A stretch of 64,000 nt of DNA from CAZYHS01 sp964647545 (GCA_964647545.1 CAZYHS010000009.1:1-64000); one strand, 5' to 3'; positions 24,896 to 33,906 are shown, counted from the first letter of the stretch. Numbers and translations are program-made. Notes: generated by a model from the letters alone, not told the origin.

Positions 24896-26974
24896 ATGGC
24901 CGTAAACGAAACAGAAATATTATCGAAGTGGCGCAATATCGGCATTATGGCTCACATTGATGCCGGTAAGACGACTTGTTCCGAGCGCATTCTGTACTAC
25001 ACCGGTAAGACCTACAAGATCGGCGAAGTCCACGAAGGTGCAGCGGTCATGGACTGGATGGAGCAGGAGCAGGAGAGAGGTATCACCATCACCAGCGCTG
25101 CCACTACCTGCGAATGGAAGGGCCATAAAGTAAACCTTATCGATACCCCGGGCCACGTCGATTTCACGATCGAAGTCGAAAGATCTCTTCGTGTTTTGGA
25201 TGGAGCCGTCGGTGTTTTCTGCGCTGTCGGCGGAGTTGAGCCTCAGTCAGAAACGGTTTGGCGTCAGGCAAATAAATATCATGTTCCCCGCATCGCTTTT
25301 GTTAACAAGATGGACAGAGTCGGGGCAGATTTTAAGCGCGTCGTCAGAATGATGCGCGAGAGGCTTCACACGCATCCGGTTTGCTTTCAGCTTCCGGTCG
25401 GCGGCGGAGACGAATTTGAAGGTATCATCGACTTGGTAAAGATGAAATATCTCACCTACAAAGCCGATGACATGGGAACGACCGTTGTTGAAAACGAGAT
25501 CCCCGCGGATTATATAGAAGAGGCTCGCGACCTGCGCGAACAGATGATAGAGGCGGTTGTCGAATCGGATGATGCCCTTTTAGAAAAATATCTGGGAGCC
25601 CATTCGCTGACCGAAGCCGAGATAATTTCTTGTGCCCGCAAATCGACGATCGCAATGAGGATTACGCCGGTATTTTGCGGCACGGCCTTCAAAAATAAAG
25701 GCGTCCAGCAGCTTCTTGACGCGGTTGTTAACTTGTTGCCGAGCCCGCTTGATCGTCCTCCGGTCGAAGGTTTTGAGGACGGTGACAAAGAGAAGATCGT
25801 CAAGCGCAGCGCCAGCTCGTCTGAAAAACTCACGGCGATCGCTTTTAAAATTGCGACCGATCCTTTTATCGGACAGCTGACCTATATCAGAGTTTATTCG
25901 GGAGTTCTCACAAGCGGCTCGACGGTTTACAATTCAAGCAAAAAGAAAAATGAACGCATCGGACGTTTGGTTCGCATGCATGCAAATAAGCGCGAAGAGA
26001 TCAAGTCGGTTTCAGCCGGAGACATCGCAGCGGCAGTTGGTTTGAAGGCTACTACAACCGGCGACACTTTGTGTCAGGACGGAGACGATGTTGCTCTTGA
26101 GGCGATGGTTTTCCCGACTCCGGTCATTGAAGTGGCGGTCGAACCGAAGACAAAAGCCGATCAGGGCAAACTCGACGCTGCATTGCAGAAGCTTGCGCTC
26201 GAAGATCCTTCGTTTAGAGTTAAGGTCGATCACGAAACCGGCCAGACGATCATTGCGGGTATGGGCGAACTCCATCTCGAGATCATTGTCGATCGCATGA
26301 AACGCGAATTTAGCGTCGATGCTAACGTCGGTGCCCCGCAGGTCGCGTATCGTGAAACCGTTCAGGGGGCCGCAGAAGCCGAAGGCAAGTACGTCCGTCA
26401 GACCGGCGGTCGCGGTCAGTACGGTCACGTTTGGCTCAAAATCGAGCCGAGCGAACGCGGCAAAGGCTTTGAATTTGTCGATGAAGTCAAGCAGGGAAGA
26501 GTCCCGCGCGAGTTCATCGTTGCCGCCCAAAAAGGTCTCAACGACGCAATTACAACCGGTGTTTTGGCCGGTTATCCGGTGGTCGATATCAAAGCCACCA
26601 TGTTTGACGGCAGCTTCCACGACGTCGATTCAAGCGAAATGGCCTTTAAGATTGCCGCTTCAATGGCATTTAAAGATGCTTGCGCTAAAGCAAAGCCGGT
26701 TCTTTTGGAGCCGATCATGGACGTCGAAGCGGTCGTTCCGGACGAATATATCGGCGCGGTTAGCGGCGATTTAAGCAGCCGTCGCGGCAAGATTATGAGG
26801 TCGGAAATCCGCACCGGAAGCCATATTGTGGTCGCGCAAGTACCGCTTGCAAAAATGTTTGGTTATGCTACAAGCCTCCGCTCCATAACGCAGGGTCGTG
26901 CTACGTATTCCATGCAGTTCTCGCATTACGAGCCAGCACCCAAGAACGTTGTTGACGAGATTGTGAAGAAGTAA
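24896..26974 (+). CDS. fusA: Elongation factor G
   Basis: Canonical EF-G (692 residues) catalyses translocation. P-loop AHIDAGKT at 19-26, RGITI at 61-65, DTPGH with catalytic His87, and NKMD are all standard. Domain IV tip and domain V are complete. I used the ATG at 24896, which follows GGGACAGGGAAAAT; the frame is open to 24827 but those 23 residues overlap the terminator and are not EF-G-like. It contrasts with the paralogue at 6170, which lacks the catalytic His. Confidence 0.97.
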   Translation: MAVNETEILSKWRNIGIMAHIDAGKTTCSERILYYTGKTYKIGEVHEGAAVMDWMEQEQERGITITSAATTCEWKGHKVNLIDTPGHVDFTIEVERSLRVLDGAVGVFCAVGGVEPQSETVWRQANKYHVPRIAFVNKMDRVGADFKRVVRMMRERLHTHPVCFQLPVGGGDEFEGIIDLVKMKYLTYKADDMGTTVVENEIPADYIEEARDLREQMIEAVVESDDALLEKYLGAHSLTEAEIISCARKSTIAMRITPVFCGTAFKNKGVQQLLDAVVNLLPSPLDRPPVEGFEDGDKEKIVKRSASSSEKLTAIAFKIATDPFIGQLTYIRVYSGVLTSGSTVYNSSKKKNERIGRLVRMHANKREEIKSVSAGDIAAAVGLKATTTGDTLCQDGDDVALEAMVFPTPVIEVAVEPKTKADQGKLDAALQKLALEDPSFRVKVDHETGQTIIAGMGELHLEIIVDRMKREFSVDANVGAPQVAYRETVQGAAEAEGKYVRQTGGRGQYGHVWLKIEPSERGKGFEFVDEVKQGRVPREFIVAAQKGLNDAITTGVLAGYPVVDIKATMFDGSFHDVDSSEMAFKIAASMAFKDACAKAKPVLLEPIMDVEAVVPDEYIGAVSGDLSSRRGKIMRSEIRTGSHIVVAQVPLAKMFGYATSLRSITQGRATYSMQFSHYEPAPKNVVDEIVKK

Positions 26975-26995
26975 ATTTAACTTTAGGTTTAAACT

Positions 26996-27322
26996 ATGTC
27001 GAACGAACACGAAAAGAATCAGAGAATCAGGATCAGACTCAAAGGGTTTGATTCAAGACTGGTCGATGTTTCGGCCAAAGAAATTTTGGATACGGCCAAG
27101 AGGACCGGAGCAATGGTCGCGGGTCCGATTCCTATGCCGACGAAGATCGAGCGCTACACGGTTTTGCGCTCGCCACACGTTGACAAAAAATCGCGCGAAC
27201 AGTTTGAGATCCGTACGCACAAGCGCATGCTCGATATTCTCGAGCCGACACAGCAGACGGTCGATGCGTTGATGAAGCTGGATTTGGCCAGCGGCGTCGA
27301 AGTTGATATTAAAATGTTATAA
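26996..27322 (+). CDS. rpsJ: Ribosomal protein uS10 (NusE)
   Basis: uS10 (108 residues) is a 30S head protein and, as NusE, a partner of NusB and NusG in antitermination. The core IRIRLKGFD, GPIPMPTK, TVLRSPHVDKKSREQFE and THKRMLDI is standard. The seven N-terminal residues (MSNEHEK) are slightly longer than usual. It follows fusA by 21 nt; the second tuf copy often found here is absent. Confidence 0.96.
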   Translation: MSNEHEKNQRIRIRLKGFDSRLVDVSAKEILDTAKRTGAMVAGPIPMPTKIERYTVLRSPHVDKKSREQFEIRTHKRMLDILEPTQQTVDALMKLDLASGVEVDIKML

Positions 27323-27340
27323 CAAGTGAGTGGTAAACTT

Positions 27341-27967
27341 ATGTTAGGACTCCTCGGAAAAAAATTAGGCATGACCCAAATCTTCAACGATGCAGGCGAA
27401 CCTGTGCAGGTCACGGTCGTTCAGGCCGGTCCTTGCAAGGTCGTTAAAGTTCTGTCGAAAGACAAAGAAGGTTACGACGGGATTTGCGTTGGATTTGAGC
27501 CGGTGAAAAAAGAGAAGAACGTGAGAAAGCCGCTGGCTGGTTTTTTCAAGAAGGCCGGTATTGCTCCGTTCCAGCATCTTAAAGAGTTCCGCCCCAATAA
27601 AATGGAAGGCTTGGAAATCGGCAAAGATCTTACAGTCGAACTTTTTAAGAAGGGCGACATTATCGATGTCTCCGGCGTTACAAAGGGCCGCGGTTTTCAG
27701 GGCGTTATAAAACGCTGTGGGAAAAAAGGCGGACCAATGGGGCACGGTTCGAAGTTCCACAGAACAACCGGTTCGGTCGGTATGAGAACTTGGCCGGGGC
27801 GCGTTCTTCCCGGAACCGGCATGGCCGGCCAGATGGGCAACGTTAAACGCACCATCAAAAACATCGAGGTCTTTGGCGTCGATACAGAGCGTAATTTGGT
27901 TTTTGTCAGGGGCGCTATCCCGGGCGGAAAAAATGGTTTGGTTGTTTTAAGCGTTAAGGCGATGTGA
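27341..27967 (+). CDS. rplC: Ribosomal protein uL3
   Basis: uL3 (208 residues) contacts the peptidyl-transferase centre and helps start 50S assembly. It begins MLGLLGKKLGMTQIF as the family does. An in-frame GTG at 27326 would add five residues, but GTGAGTGG then serves better as ribosome binding sequence. The conserved loop GMAGQMGNVKRT is present. It follows rpsJ by 18 nt in the S10 operon. Confidence 0.95.
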   Translation: MLGLLGKKLGMTQIFNDAGEPVQVTVVQAGPCKVVKVLSKDKEGYDGICVGFEPVKKEKNVRKPLAGFFKKAGIAPFQHLKEFRPNKMEGLEIGKDLTVELFKKGDIIDVSGVTKGRGFQGVIKRCGKKGGPMGHGSKFHRTTGSVGMRTWPGRVLPGTGMAGQMGNVKRTIKNIEVFGVDTERNLVFVRGAIPGGKNGLVVLSVKAM

Positions 27968-27975
27968 GGTAAATT

Positions 27976-28599
27976 ATGAGCGTGACAGCAATTTACGATA
28001 TGAACAAAAAGAAGGTTGGCGAGATGGAACTCCCCGATGATGTTTTCGGTGTGAAGGTCAATCCCGGCATTCTTCATGAAATGGTTATTGTTCAGCTGCA
28101 AAACAAGAGACAGGGAAACGCCTCTACAAAGACGCGTTCCGAAGTTCGCGGCGGCGGCAGAAAACCTTATAAACAAAAAGGTACAGGCCGCGCCCGTCAC
28201 GGTTCAAGCCGCAGCCCGATCTTTGTCGGCGGCGGTATAACCTTCGGACCTCAGCCTCGCAATTGGAAGGTTGAGCTTCCTAAGAAGCAGAAGGCTGTCG
28301 CTTTTAAGATGGCTCTTTCAATGAAGAACAAAGACGGCAATCTTTTTGTCGTCTCCGATTTTGCTTCGACAGACGGCAAGACAAAGAGCATGGCGAAGGT
28401 TTTTGAAAAGTGGGAAACAAAGAGCGGTATCGTCGTCACCCACGGGCGCGACGATAAAACCTATCGCGCGGTCAGAAACATCCCTAACATTAAATTCGTT
28501 CAGGATAAGAACTTGAACGTTTTGGATTTGGTTAAGTACGAGCATCTTCTTGTTACCAAAGATGCCGTTGGAAATATTGTCAACAGAGCGAACAAGTAA
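27976..28599 (+). CDS. rplD: Ribosomal protein uL4
   Basis: uL4 (207 residues) lines the exit tunnel with its extended loop. The motif RGGGRKPYKQKGTGRARHGS (about residues 58-77) is the tunnel loop, and macrolide-linked positions look wild type. In E. coli it also represses the S10 operon; no leader hairpin of that type is obvious here. The gap from rplC is 8 nt. Confidence 0.95.
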   Translation: MSVTAIYDMNKKKVGEMELPDDVFGVKVNPGILHEMVIVQLQNKRQGNASTKTRSEVRGGGRKPYKQKGTGRARHGSSRSPIFVGGGITFGPQPRNWKVELPKKQKAVAFKMALSMKNKDGNLFVVSDFASTDGKTKSMAKVFEKWETKSGIVVTHGRDDKTYRAVRNIPNIKFVQDKNLNVLDLVKYEHLLVTKDAVGNIVNRANK

Positions 28600-28613
28600 G
28601 GCAAGGTTTTGTT

Positions 28614-28907
28614 ATGAACATTTACGACGTAATAAAAGCACCGTTGGTCACAGAAAAGGCAGCGCTCAACAAAGGTGAGAAGAGCGAGTACTATTTCCGT
28701 GTCGATTTGCGTGCAACCAAGATTGACATCAGGCTCGCCGTCGAAAAGCTCTTCAACGTGAAGATCGACGACGTAAGAACGGTTACAATGCACGGCAAGC
28801 CGCGCCGTAACGCGCGCGCTCGTGCACCGATAGCCGCTAAGAGCTGGAAGAAGGCAATTGTTACATTGAAAAAAGGCAGTAAAATCGAACTGTTTGAGGG
28901 TGTATGA
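28614..28907 (+). CDS. rplW: Ribosomal protein uL23
   Basis: uL23 (97 residues) sits at the tunnel exit and is the docking site for trigger factor and SRP. APLVTEKAALN at the N-terminus and NVKIDDVRTVTMHGKPRR in the extended loop are typical. Its stop codon overlaps the rplB start (ATGA), which suggests translational coupling. Confidence 0.95.
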   Translation: MNIYDVIKAPLVTEKAALNKGEKSEYYFRVDLRATKIDIRLAVEKLFNVKIDDVRTVTMHGKPRRNARARAPIAAKSWKKAIVTLKKGSKIELFEGV

Positions 28908-29722
28908 AGACATATAATCCGACATCGCCCGGTCGCAGATTCCAGACCGGCCACGAATTTGCGCACCTGACCAAGAAGAAGCCTGAAAAGGGCCTCGTCT
29001 ACATGCTTGGCAGAACCGGCGGAAGAAATAATAAAGGCCGCGTCACAACTGAACATCAGGGTGGCGGAGCAAAGAGAAAATATCGTGAGATAGATTTTCG
29101 CAGGGCCAAGAACGGGATTTCGGCCGTTGTGTCGGCTCTTGAGTACGATCCCAATCGCACGGCCAACATTGCGCTCCTTACCTATGTTGACGGCACCAAG
29201 ACCTATATTCTTGCGCCGCTCGGTCTTAAGGTCGGAGACAAAGTCATTGCCAGCAACACCGCCGACATCACGCCGGGCAACGTTTTGCCTTTGCGCTATA
29301 TTCCGGTTGGTACGGCGATCCACAACATCGAGCTTAAGGTCGGTGGCGGTGGAAAGCTTGTCCGTTCGGCAGGCGGGTCGGCCCAAATTATGGCAAAAGA
29401 GGGCGAGTACGCTCAGGTAAGAATGCCTTCCGGCGAAGTTCGTCTCATTAACATTGATTGTCAGGCGACCATCGGTCAGGTCGGCAATCTCGATCACGAA
29501 AATATTACTCTTGGAAAAGCCGGTCGTACGCGTTTCCTTGGACGCCGTCCGCACGTTCGCGGTATGGCAATGAATCCGGTCGATCACCCGCATGGTGGCG
29601 GTGAAGGCCGCAGCAAGGGTGGTAACCATCCGCAGTCGCGTACCGGTGTACCGGCAAAGGGATACAAGACCCGCACTAATAAGAGAACCGCTCGGTTCAT
29701 TATTAAGGATAGGAGGAAGTAG
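28904..29722 (+). CDS. rplB: Ribosomal protein uL2
   Basis: uL2 (272 residues) is one of the proteins closest to the peptidyl-transferase centre. The key motif NPVDHPHGGGEGR contains the functionally important histidine (E. coli H229). The N-terminal half is the OB-fold and the C-terminal half the SH3-like barrel. It overlaps rplW by 4 nt and rpsS by 1 nt. Confidence 0.97.
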   Translation: MKTYNPTSPGRRFQTGHEFAHLTKKKPEKGLVYMLGRTGGRNNKGRVTTEHQGGGAKRKYREIDFRRAKNGISAVVSALEYDPNRTANIALLTYVDGTKTYILAPLGLKVGDKVIASNTADITPGNVLPLRYIPVGTAIHNIELKVGGGGKLVRSAGGSAQIMAKEGEYAQVRMPSGEVRLINIDCQATIGQVGNLDHENITLGKAGRTRFLGRRPHVRGMAMNPVDHPHGGGEGRSKGGNHPQSRTGVPAKGYKTRTNKRTARFIIKDRRK

Positions 29723-30054
29723 TGGCTAGATCACTTAAAAAAGGACCGTTTGTTGATGAGCATCTGCTTGAAAAAGTTGAATCGTCATCGAACGATAGGA
29801 GCCGGAAGGTCATTAAATCTTGGTCACGCAGGTCTGTTATCGTACCGGATATGATCGGGCTTACATTCGCGATTCACAACGGCAAGAAGTTTGTTCCGGT
29901 GTTTGTCACCGAAAGCATGATCGGTCACAAGTTCGGCGAATTTGCGGCAACCAGAGCTTTCCGCAGCCACTCAGGCGCGAAGAAAGAATCGGCAGGCGCT
30001 TCGGCACCGGCGGCCCCTAAGGCAGCGGCACCGGCACCGGCAGCAAAGGCATGA
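29722..30054 (+). CDS. rpsS: Ribosomal protein uS19 with Ala/Pro tail
   Basis: uS19 (110 residues; usual length about 92) lies in the 30S head and forms an inter-subunit bridge. The core MARSLKKGPFVDEHLLEKV to FAATRAFRSHSG is standard. The last 20 or so residues are an Ala/Pro/Lys-rich, probably disordered extension not seen in E. coli. The start is GTG, overlapping the rplB stop codon by one base. Confidence 0.95.
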   Translation: MARSLKKGPFVDEHLLEKVESSSNDRSRKVIKSWSRRSVIVPDMIGLTFAIHNGKKFVPVFVTESMIGHKFGEFAATRAFRSHSGAKKESAGASAPAAPKAAAPAPAAKA

Positions 30055-30062
30055 GCTAAATT

Positions 30063-30389
30063 ATGAACGCGACATTTAAATACATAAGAATTTCGCCGCA
30101 GAAGGTTAGAGGAATCGTTAACCTTGTGCGCGGGAAAAATGTTAACCAAGCGATCGGAGAACTCCGCTTCTGCAAAAAAAGCGCTGCGACATCGGTTCTG
30201 AAGCTTATTCAGTCCGCTGCTGCTAACGCTAAGCAGAAGGGCGGGGTCGATCCTGAGAATCTTTATCTCAAGACGATCGTTGTCAACAATGGCCCTATCT
30301 GGCGCCGTTTTCGTGCCAGATCACGTGGTATGGCTCACAGGATTTTAAAGAAGTCCTGCCACATCACAGTCGAACTAGGGGAGAAATAA
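30063..30389 (+). CDS. rplV: Ribosomal protein uL22
   Basis: uL22 (108 residues) has a long beta-hairpin that reaches into the exit tunnel. The sequence shows YIRISPQKVRGIVNLVRGK at the start and the hairpin near RRFRARSRGMAHRIL, with no deletion of the type that gives erythromycin resistance. Its stop overlaps the rpsC start (TAATG). Confidence 0.95.
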   Translation: MNATFKYIRISPQKVRGIVNLVRGKNVNQAIGELRFCKKSAATSVLKLIQSAAANAKQKGGVDPENLYLKTIVVNNGPIWRRFRARSRGMAHRILKKSCHITVELGEK

Positions 30390-31021
30390 TGGGACAGAAG
30401 ACTCATCCAACAGGATTTAGGCTGGGCGTAAGCAAACCGTGGCTTTCGAGGTGGTTCGCTCCCCGTAAGGACTATGCAAAACTCGTTCACGAGGACGTGT
30501 TCATCCGCAAAGTCCTTAAAGAGAAACTTTTTCACGCTGGCATTTCTAAGATAGAAATCGAACGTGCCGCCGGAAAAGTGAAAATCGCCATCTGGACCGC
30601 CCGCCCGGGTCTTGTGATTGGCAAAAAAGGTGCCGGAATCGATACTCTTGCGGCCGATATTCAGAAATTCACTTCGCACGAAGTTGTGCTCAATATTCAG
30701 GAAGTCAGAAAGCCCGAAACGGATGCACAGCTCGTTGCCGAAAATGTGGCGATGCAGCTCGAACGTAGAGTCTCTTTCCGCCGCGCTATCAAGAAGTCGG
30801 TTCAGACCGCTTTGAAGCTTGGCGCGCTTGGAATTAAGCTCCACGTCAGCGGTCGTCTCGGCGGCGCAGAAATTGCCCGTGCAGAGTGGTATCGTGAAGG
30901 TCGCGTTCCGCTGCAGACGCTCCGTGCCGACATCGATTTCGGATTTGCAGAAGCCCGCACCACGTACGGACAGATCGGTGTGAAGGCTTGGGTTTATAAG
31001 GGTGAAGTGCTACCGAACTAA
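30389..31021 (+). CDS. rpsC: Ribosomal protein uS3
   Basis: uS3 (210 residues) forms part of the mRNA entry channel and helicase site. The KH domain contains the GxxG loop in GLVIGKKGAGIDTL (about residues 74-87), and the C-terminal domain ends in YGQIGVKAWVYKGEVLPN. It is shorter than the E. coli protein (233) by its C-terminal tail, which is common. Confidence 0.96.
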   Translation: MGQKTHPTGFRLGVSKPWLSRWFAPRKDYAKLVHEDVFIRKVLKEKLFHAGISKIEIERAAGKVKIAIWTARPGLVIGKKGAGIDTLAADIQKFTSHEVVLNIQEVRKPETDAQLVAENVAMQLERRVSFRRAIKKSVQTALKLGALGIKLHVSGRLGGAEIARAEWYREGRVPLQTLRADIDFGFAEARTTYGQIGVKAWVYKGEVLPN

Positions 31022-31034
31022 AGGATAGATTTTT

Positions 31035-31463
31035 ATGTTAATGCCGGAAAAGACAAAGTGGCGCAAAGTACAAAAGGGGCGTGTGAGAGGTGTCGCAACC
31101 CGCGGTTGCGATCTCTGCTACGGTGATTATGGCCTTCAGGGGCTAGAACACGGCTGGATTACCGCCCGCCAAATAGAGGCATGCCGCGTTGCAATTACTC
31201 GTTCATTAAAAAAGGGCGGCAAGATGTGGATCAGAATCTTTCCGCACAAACCGGTGTCGAAAAAGCCGGTCGAAGTCAGAATGGGTCGCGGAAAAGGTGC
31301 CGTTGAGTTTTGGGTAGCGCCGGTAAAACGTGGTCGCATGTTGTTTGAAATCGAGGGTGTGACACGCGAAGAGGCTATGGAAGTCCTTAAGACCGCAGGT
31401 CATAAGCTTCCGGTCACTACAAAGATCGTTTGCCGCGACACAACTCGCGATGCCAGAATGTAA
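31035..31463 (+). CDS. rplP: Ribosomal protein uL16
   Basis: uL16 (142 residues) organises the A-site tRNA position on the 50S. The sequence begins MLMPEKTKWRKVQKGR and contains the family core YGLQGLEHGWITARQIEACR and the loop VEVRMGRGKGAVEFWVAPVK. The gap from rpsC is 13 nt. Nothing unusual is seen. Confidence 0.96.
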   Translation: MLMPEKTKWRKVQKGRVRGVATRGCDLCYGDYGLQGLEHGWITARQIEACRVAITRSLKKGGKMWIRIFPHKPVSKKPVEVRMGRGKGAVEFWVAPVKRGRMLFEIEGVTREEAMEVLKTAGHKLPVTTKIVCRDTTRDARM

Positions 31464-31477
31464 TTTAGAGGAATTTT

Positions 31478-31687
31478 ATGAAGAAAGACATAGATCTAAA
31501 AAATAAATCGGGAGACGAGCTCAAGAACTTGTCGAACGAGTACAGAGCTGAACTTGCCAAGCTGAGATTCCGTCATACCAGCGGCCAGCTTGAAAAAACG
31601 GCTGAATTGAAGAAGGTCAGAAAGAACATCGCTCGCGTCGAGACCTTTCTGAGACAAAAAGAATTGGCGAAGGTAAACAATGGATAG
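31478..31687 (+). CDS. rpmC: Ribosomal protein uL29
   Basis: uL29 (69 residues) is a small helical protein beside uL23 at the tunnel exit. The motif LRFRHTSGQLEKTAELKKVRKNIARVETFLRQKE is diagnostic (LRF...GQL..T...R..RR.IAR..T). Its end overlaps rpsQ by 8 nt, so the two are translationally coupled. GAGGAATTTT precedes the ATG. Confidence 0.94.
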   Translation: MKKDIDLKNKSGDELKNLSNEYRAELAKLRFRHTSGQLEKTAELKKVRKNIARVETFLRQKELAKVNNG

Positions 31688-31979
31688 GCAAATAAAAAAC
31701 AAAACAGGCGTCGTAATTCGCAAGAGTGGCGACAAAACAGTTATCGTTGAGGTCGAACGTTTCGTGCAGCACACCAAATACGGCAAATACGTTCGCAGAC
31801 GCAAAAAGTTCCATTGCCACGATGAAAAGAACAGCTGCGGATTGGGCGATAAGGTCAAGATAGTTGAAACCCGTCCCATCAGCAAGATGAAGACTTGGAA
31901 GATCGCCACTGTTCTTAGCAAAGGCATTTTGTTTGAGAAGGGTATCGACGATACCGCAGCGGCGAAAGACAGCGAATAA
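31680..31979 (+). CDS. rpsQ: Ribosomal protein uS17
   Basis: uS17 (99 residues) is a primary 16S rRNA-binding protein with an OB fold. The core is KTGVVIRKSGDKTVIVEVERFVQHTKYGKYVRRRKKFHCHDE and the GDKVKIVETRPISKMKTWKI motif. About 15 acidic residues after the core (ending DTAAAKDSE) extend past the E. coli end. Confidence 0.95.
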   Translation: MDRQIKNKTGVVIRKSGDKTVIVEVERFVQHTKYGKYVRRRKKFHCHDEKNSCGLGDKVKIVETRPISKMKTWKIATVLSKGILFEKGIDDTAAAKDSE

Positions 31980-32030
31980 TTCTTTTGGTCAAGATTTTTT
32001 GAGGAGACTCTTTAAAAGAGAGATTGGTTT

Positions 32031-32399
32031 ATGATACAGCAAGAAACAGTACTTGAAGTGGCCGACAACTCCGGCGCCAAGAGCATGGTTTGTATCAAAG
32101 TTCTAGGCGGCACGCGCAAGCGTTATGCCACGATCGGCGACGTCATTGTGGTCGCAATTCGCGAAGCAATGGCAAAAGCAAAGGTCAAAAAAGGCGATAT
32201 TAAGAGAGCCGTTATCGTGCGTACAGCCAAGGAAATCAGACGTCAGGACGGTTCCTACATCAGGTTTGACGTAAATTCGGCGGTTCTTGTAGATAACAAC
32301 GGCGAACCCCTAGGCACCCGTATTTTCGGGCCCGTCGCAAGAGAACTTCGTGGTAAGAGATTCATGAAGATCATTTCGCTGGCTCCAGAGGTTCTGTAA
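32031..32399 (+). CDS. rplN: Ribosomal protein uL14
   Basis: uL14 (122 residues) is a five-stranded barrel that contacts bL19 and the 30S (bridge B8). It begins MIQQETVLEVADNSGAKSM and ends FMKIISLAPEVL, as expected. It is the first gene of the spc group. The 51-nt gap after rpsQ has a short hairpin (ACTCTTT/AAAGAG), but no clear new promoter. Confidence 0.96.
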   Translation: MIQQETVLEVADNSGAKSMVCIKVLGGTRKRYATIGDVIVVAIREAMAKAKVKKGDIKRAVIVRTAKEIRRQDGSYIRFDVNSAVLVDNNGEPLGTRIFGPVARELRGKRFMKIISLAPEVL

Positions 32400-32413
32400 A
32401 TAAAGAGTAAATT

Positions 32414-32746
32414 ATGAAATTCGAACAAATAAATATCAAAAAGGGTGACACCGTTCAGGTTATCACCGGCAAAGAGAAGGGAAAGACGGGCAAAGTTCTT
32501 GCGGTCTATCCGAAGCGTGAGCGGCTTCTCGTTGAAAAGCTCAATATGGTCAAGCGTCACATGAAGCCCAATCAGCAGTTCAAACAGGGCGGCATCGTAG
32601 AAAAAGAGTCTTCGATCCATATTTCAAACGTGATGGTCATGTGCGGCAAGTGCGCTAAGCCTGTCCGCATTAAACATAAATTGATCGAAAAAAAGAACAG
32701 CCGCGTCTGTGCCAAGTGCGGCGAGCTTCTGGATACGGTGAAGTGA
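32414..32746 (+). CDS. rplX: Ribosomal protein uL24 with zinc ribbon
   Basis: uL24 (110 residues) initiates 50S assembly. The N-terminal KOW domain (KKGDTVQVITGKEKGKTGKV) is standard. The C-terminal part has CGKC and CAKC pairs, forming a zinc ribbon. Such cysteines occur in Bacillus and many other uL24 proteins but are missing in E. coli. It follows rplN by 14 nt. Confidence 0.95.
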   Translation: MKFEQINIKKGDTVQVITGKEKGKTGKVLAVYPKRERLLVEKLNMVKRHMKPNQQFKQGGIVEKESSIHISNVMVMCGKCAKPVRIKHKLIEKKNSRVCAKCGELLDTVK

Positions 32747-32747
32747 T

Positions 32748-33293
32748 ATGAACAAGTCAACGTACGAACAGAAATATCTAAATGAATGCGTGCCTTTCCT
32801 GATGAAGGAGTTTGGCTACAAGAGCCCGATGCAGGTGCCGAAGATCAAAATGATCGTCGTGAACACCTCTTTGAAAGAGGCTACGCAAGACGCAAAGGTG
32901 CTCGATGCCGCGGCCAACGACTTGACGGCAATTTCGGGACAGCGCGCTGTCATCACCCGCGCAAAGAAATCGATCTCTAACTTTAAGTTGCGCGCCGGTC
33001 AGGCGATCGGTTGCCGTGTGACGCTTCGCAGAAGGCCGATGTTCGAGTTTCTTAACAAGCTCGTCAATGTTACTTTGCCTCGCGTTCGCGATTTCAAGGG
33101 TGTGAATGCCCGTTCGTTCGACGGTCAGGGTAATTACACGCTTGGTCTTACAGAGCAGACGATTTTCCCCGAAATCAATCCGGATAAGGTTTCTAAGGTT
33201 TTCGGAATGAACATTACTTTTGTGACGACAGCGAAAACTGACAAAGAGGGTAAGGCTCTCCTGAAGTTCATGGGAATGCCTTTTAGGAACTAA
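32748..33293 (+). CDS. rplE: Ribosomal protein uL5
   Basis: uL5 (181 residues) binds 5S rRNA and contacts P-site tRNA. The motifs VPKIKMIVVNTSLKEA, ISGQRAVITRAKKSISNFK and TLGLTEQTIFPEI are standard. The start codon lies one base after the rplX stop. Nothing unusual. Confidence 0.96.
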   Translation: MNKSTYEQKYLNECVPFLMKEFGYKSPMQVPKIKMIVVNTSLKEATQDAKVLDAAANDLTAISGQRAVITRAKKSISNFKLRAGQAIGCRVTLRRRPMFEFLNKLVNVTLPRVRDFKGVNARSFDGQGNYTLGLTEQTIFPEINPDKVSKVFGMNITFVTTAKTDKEGKALLKFMGMPFRN

Positions 33294-33297
33294 GACT

Positions 33298-33483
33298 ATG
33301 GCAAAGAAAAGTTTGATGGTGAAGTCAAAACGTAAACCGAAGTTTAAAGTGCGCGCCTATAACAGGTGCCCGCTTTGCGGCAGGTCGAGAGCATATCTCA
33401 GAAGGTTCGGAATGTGCCGTATCTGCTTCCGCAAGAGGGCGCTTACCGGAGAACTTCCGGGCGTGGTTAAGGCTAGCTGGTAA
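33298..33483 (+). CDS. rpsN: Ribosomal protein uS14, zinc-binding form
   Basis: uS14 (61 residues) is the short zinc type, with C24 and C27 (CPLCGR) and C40 and C43 (CRICFR). The E. coli form is about 101 residues and lacks zinc. The gene stands four bases after rplE in the usual position. It was clear from length and both CxxC pairs. Confidence 0.95.
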   Translation: MAKKSLMVKSKRKPKFKVRAYNRCPLCGRSRAYLRRFGMCRICFRKRALTGELPGVVKASW

Positions 33484-33507
33484 AAAGTTTTTTGGAGAAT
33501 TCAGATT

Positions 33508-33906
33508 ATGAGCATGACAGATCCGATCGCAGATTTCCTTACTTGCATTCGCAACGCGAACAGGGCGCTTTTGCCTCAGGCCTTGTCTCCGTATTCGCGC
33601 ATGAAAGAAGAACTTGTTAAAGTTCTTAAGGACGAGGGCTACGTCAAAGGTTTTGAAACCGTTGGCGAGGGCGTCCGCAAAACGCTGGTTGTTTCAATGA
33701 AATATTCCCCGAAGCGCGAACGCGTCATCGAAGGGCTTGCCAAAGTTTCAAAGCCCGGACGCCGTGTTTACGTTTCGGTAGATAAAATCAAACCGGTCCG
33801 TGGTGGACTCGGCGTGGCAATCATTTCGACGCCTAAGGGTATTTTGTCCGATGTCAATGCTAAGAAACATAACATTGGCGGCGAGTGGATCTGCAACGTT
33901 TGGTAA
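33508..33906 (+). CDS. rpsH: Ribosomal protein uS8
   Basis: uS8 (132 residues) binds the central domain of 16S rRNA and, in E. coli, represses the spc operon. It starts MSMTDPIADFLTCIRNA and ends with GGEWICNVW, with the core KPGRRVYVS and GLGVAIISTPKGILSD. GGAGAATTCAG precedes the ATG. Confidence 0.96.
   Translation: MSMTDPIADFLTCIRNANRALLPQALSPYSRMKEELVKVLKDEGYVKGFETVGEGVRKTLVVSMKYSPKRERVIEGLAKVSKPGRRVYVSVDKIKPVRGGLGVAIISTPKGILSDVNAKKHNIGGEWICNVW

Noticed and set aside
28691..29629. Antisense frame of 312 codons across rplW-rplB
   Set aside because: Both strands cannot be constrained here, and rplB and rplW are certain.
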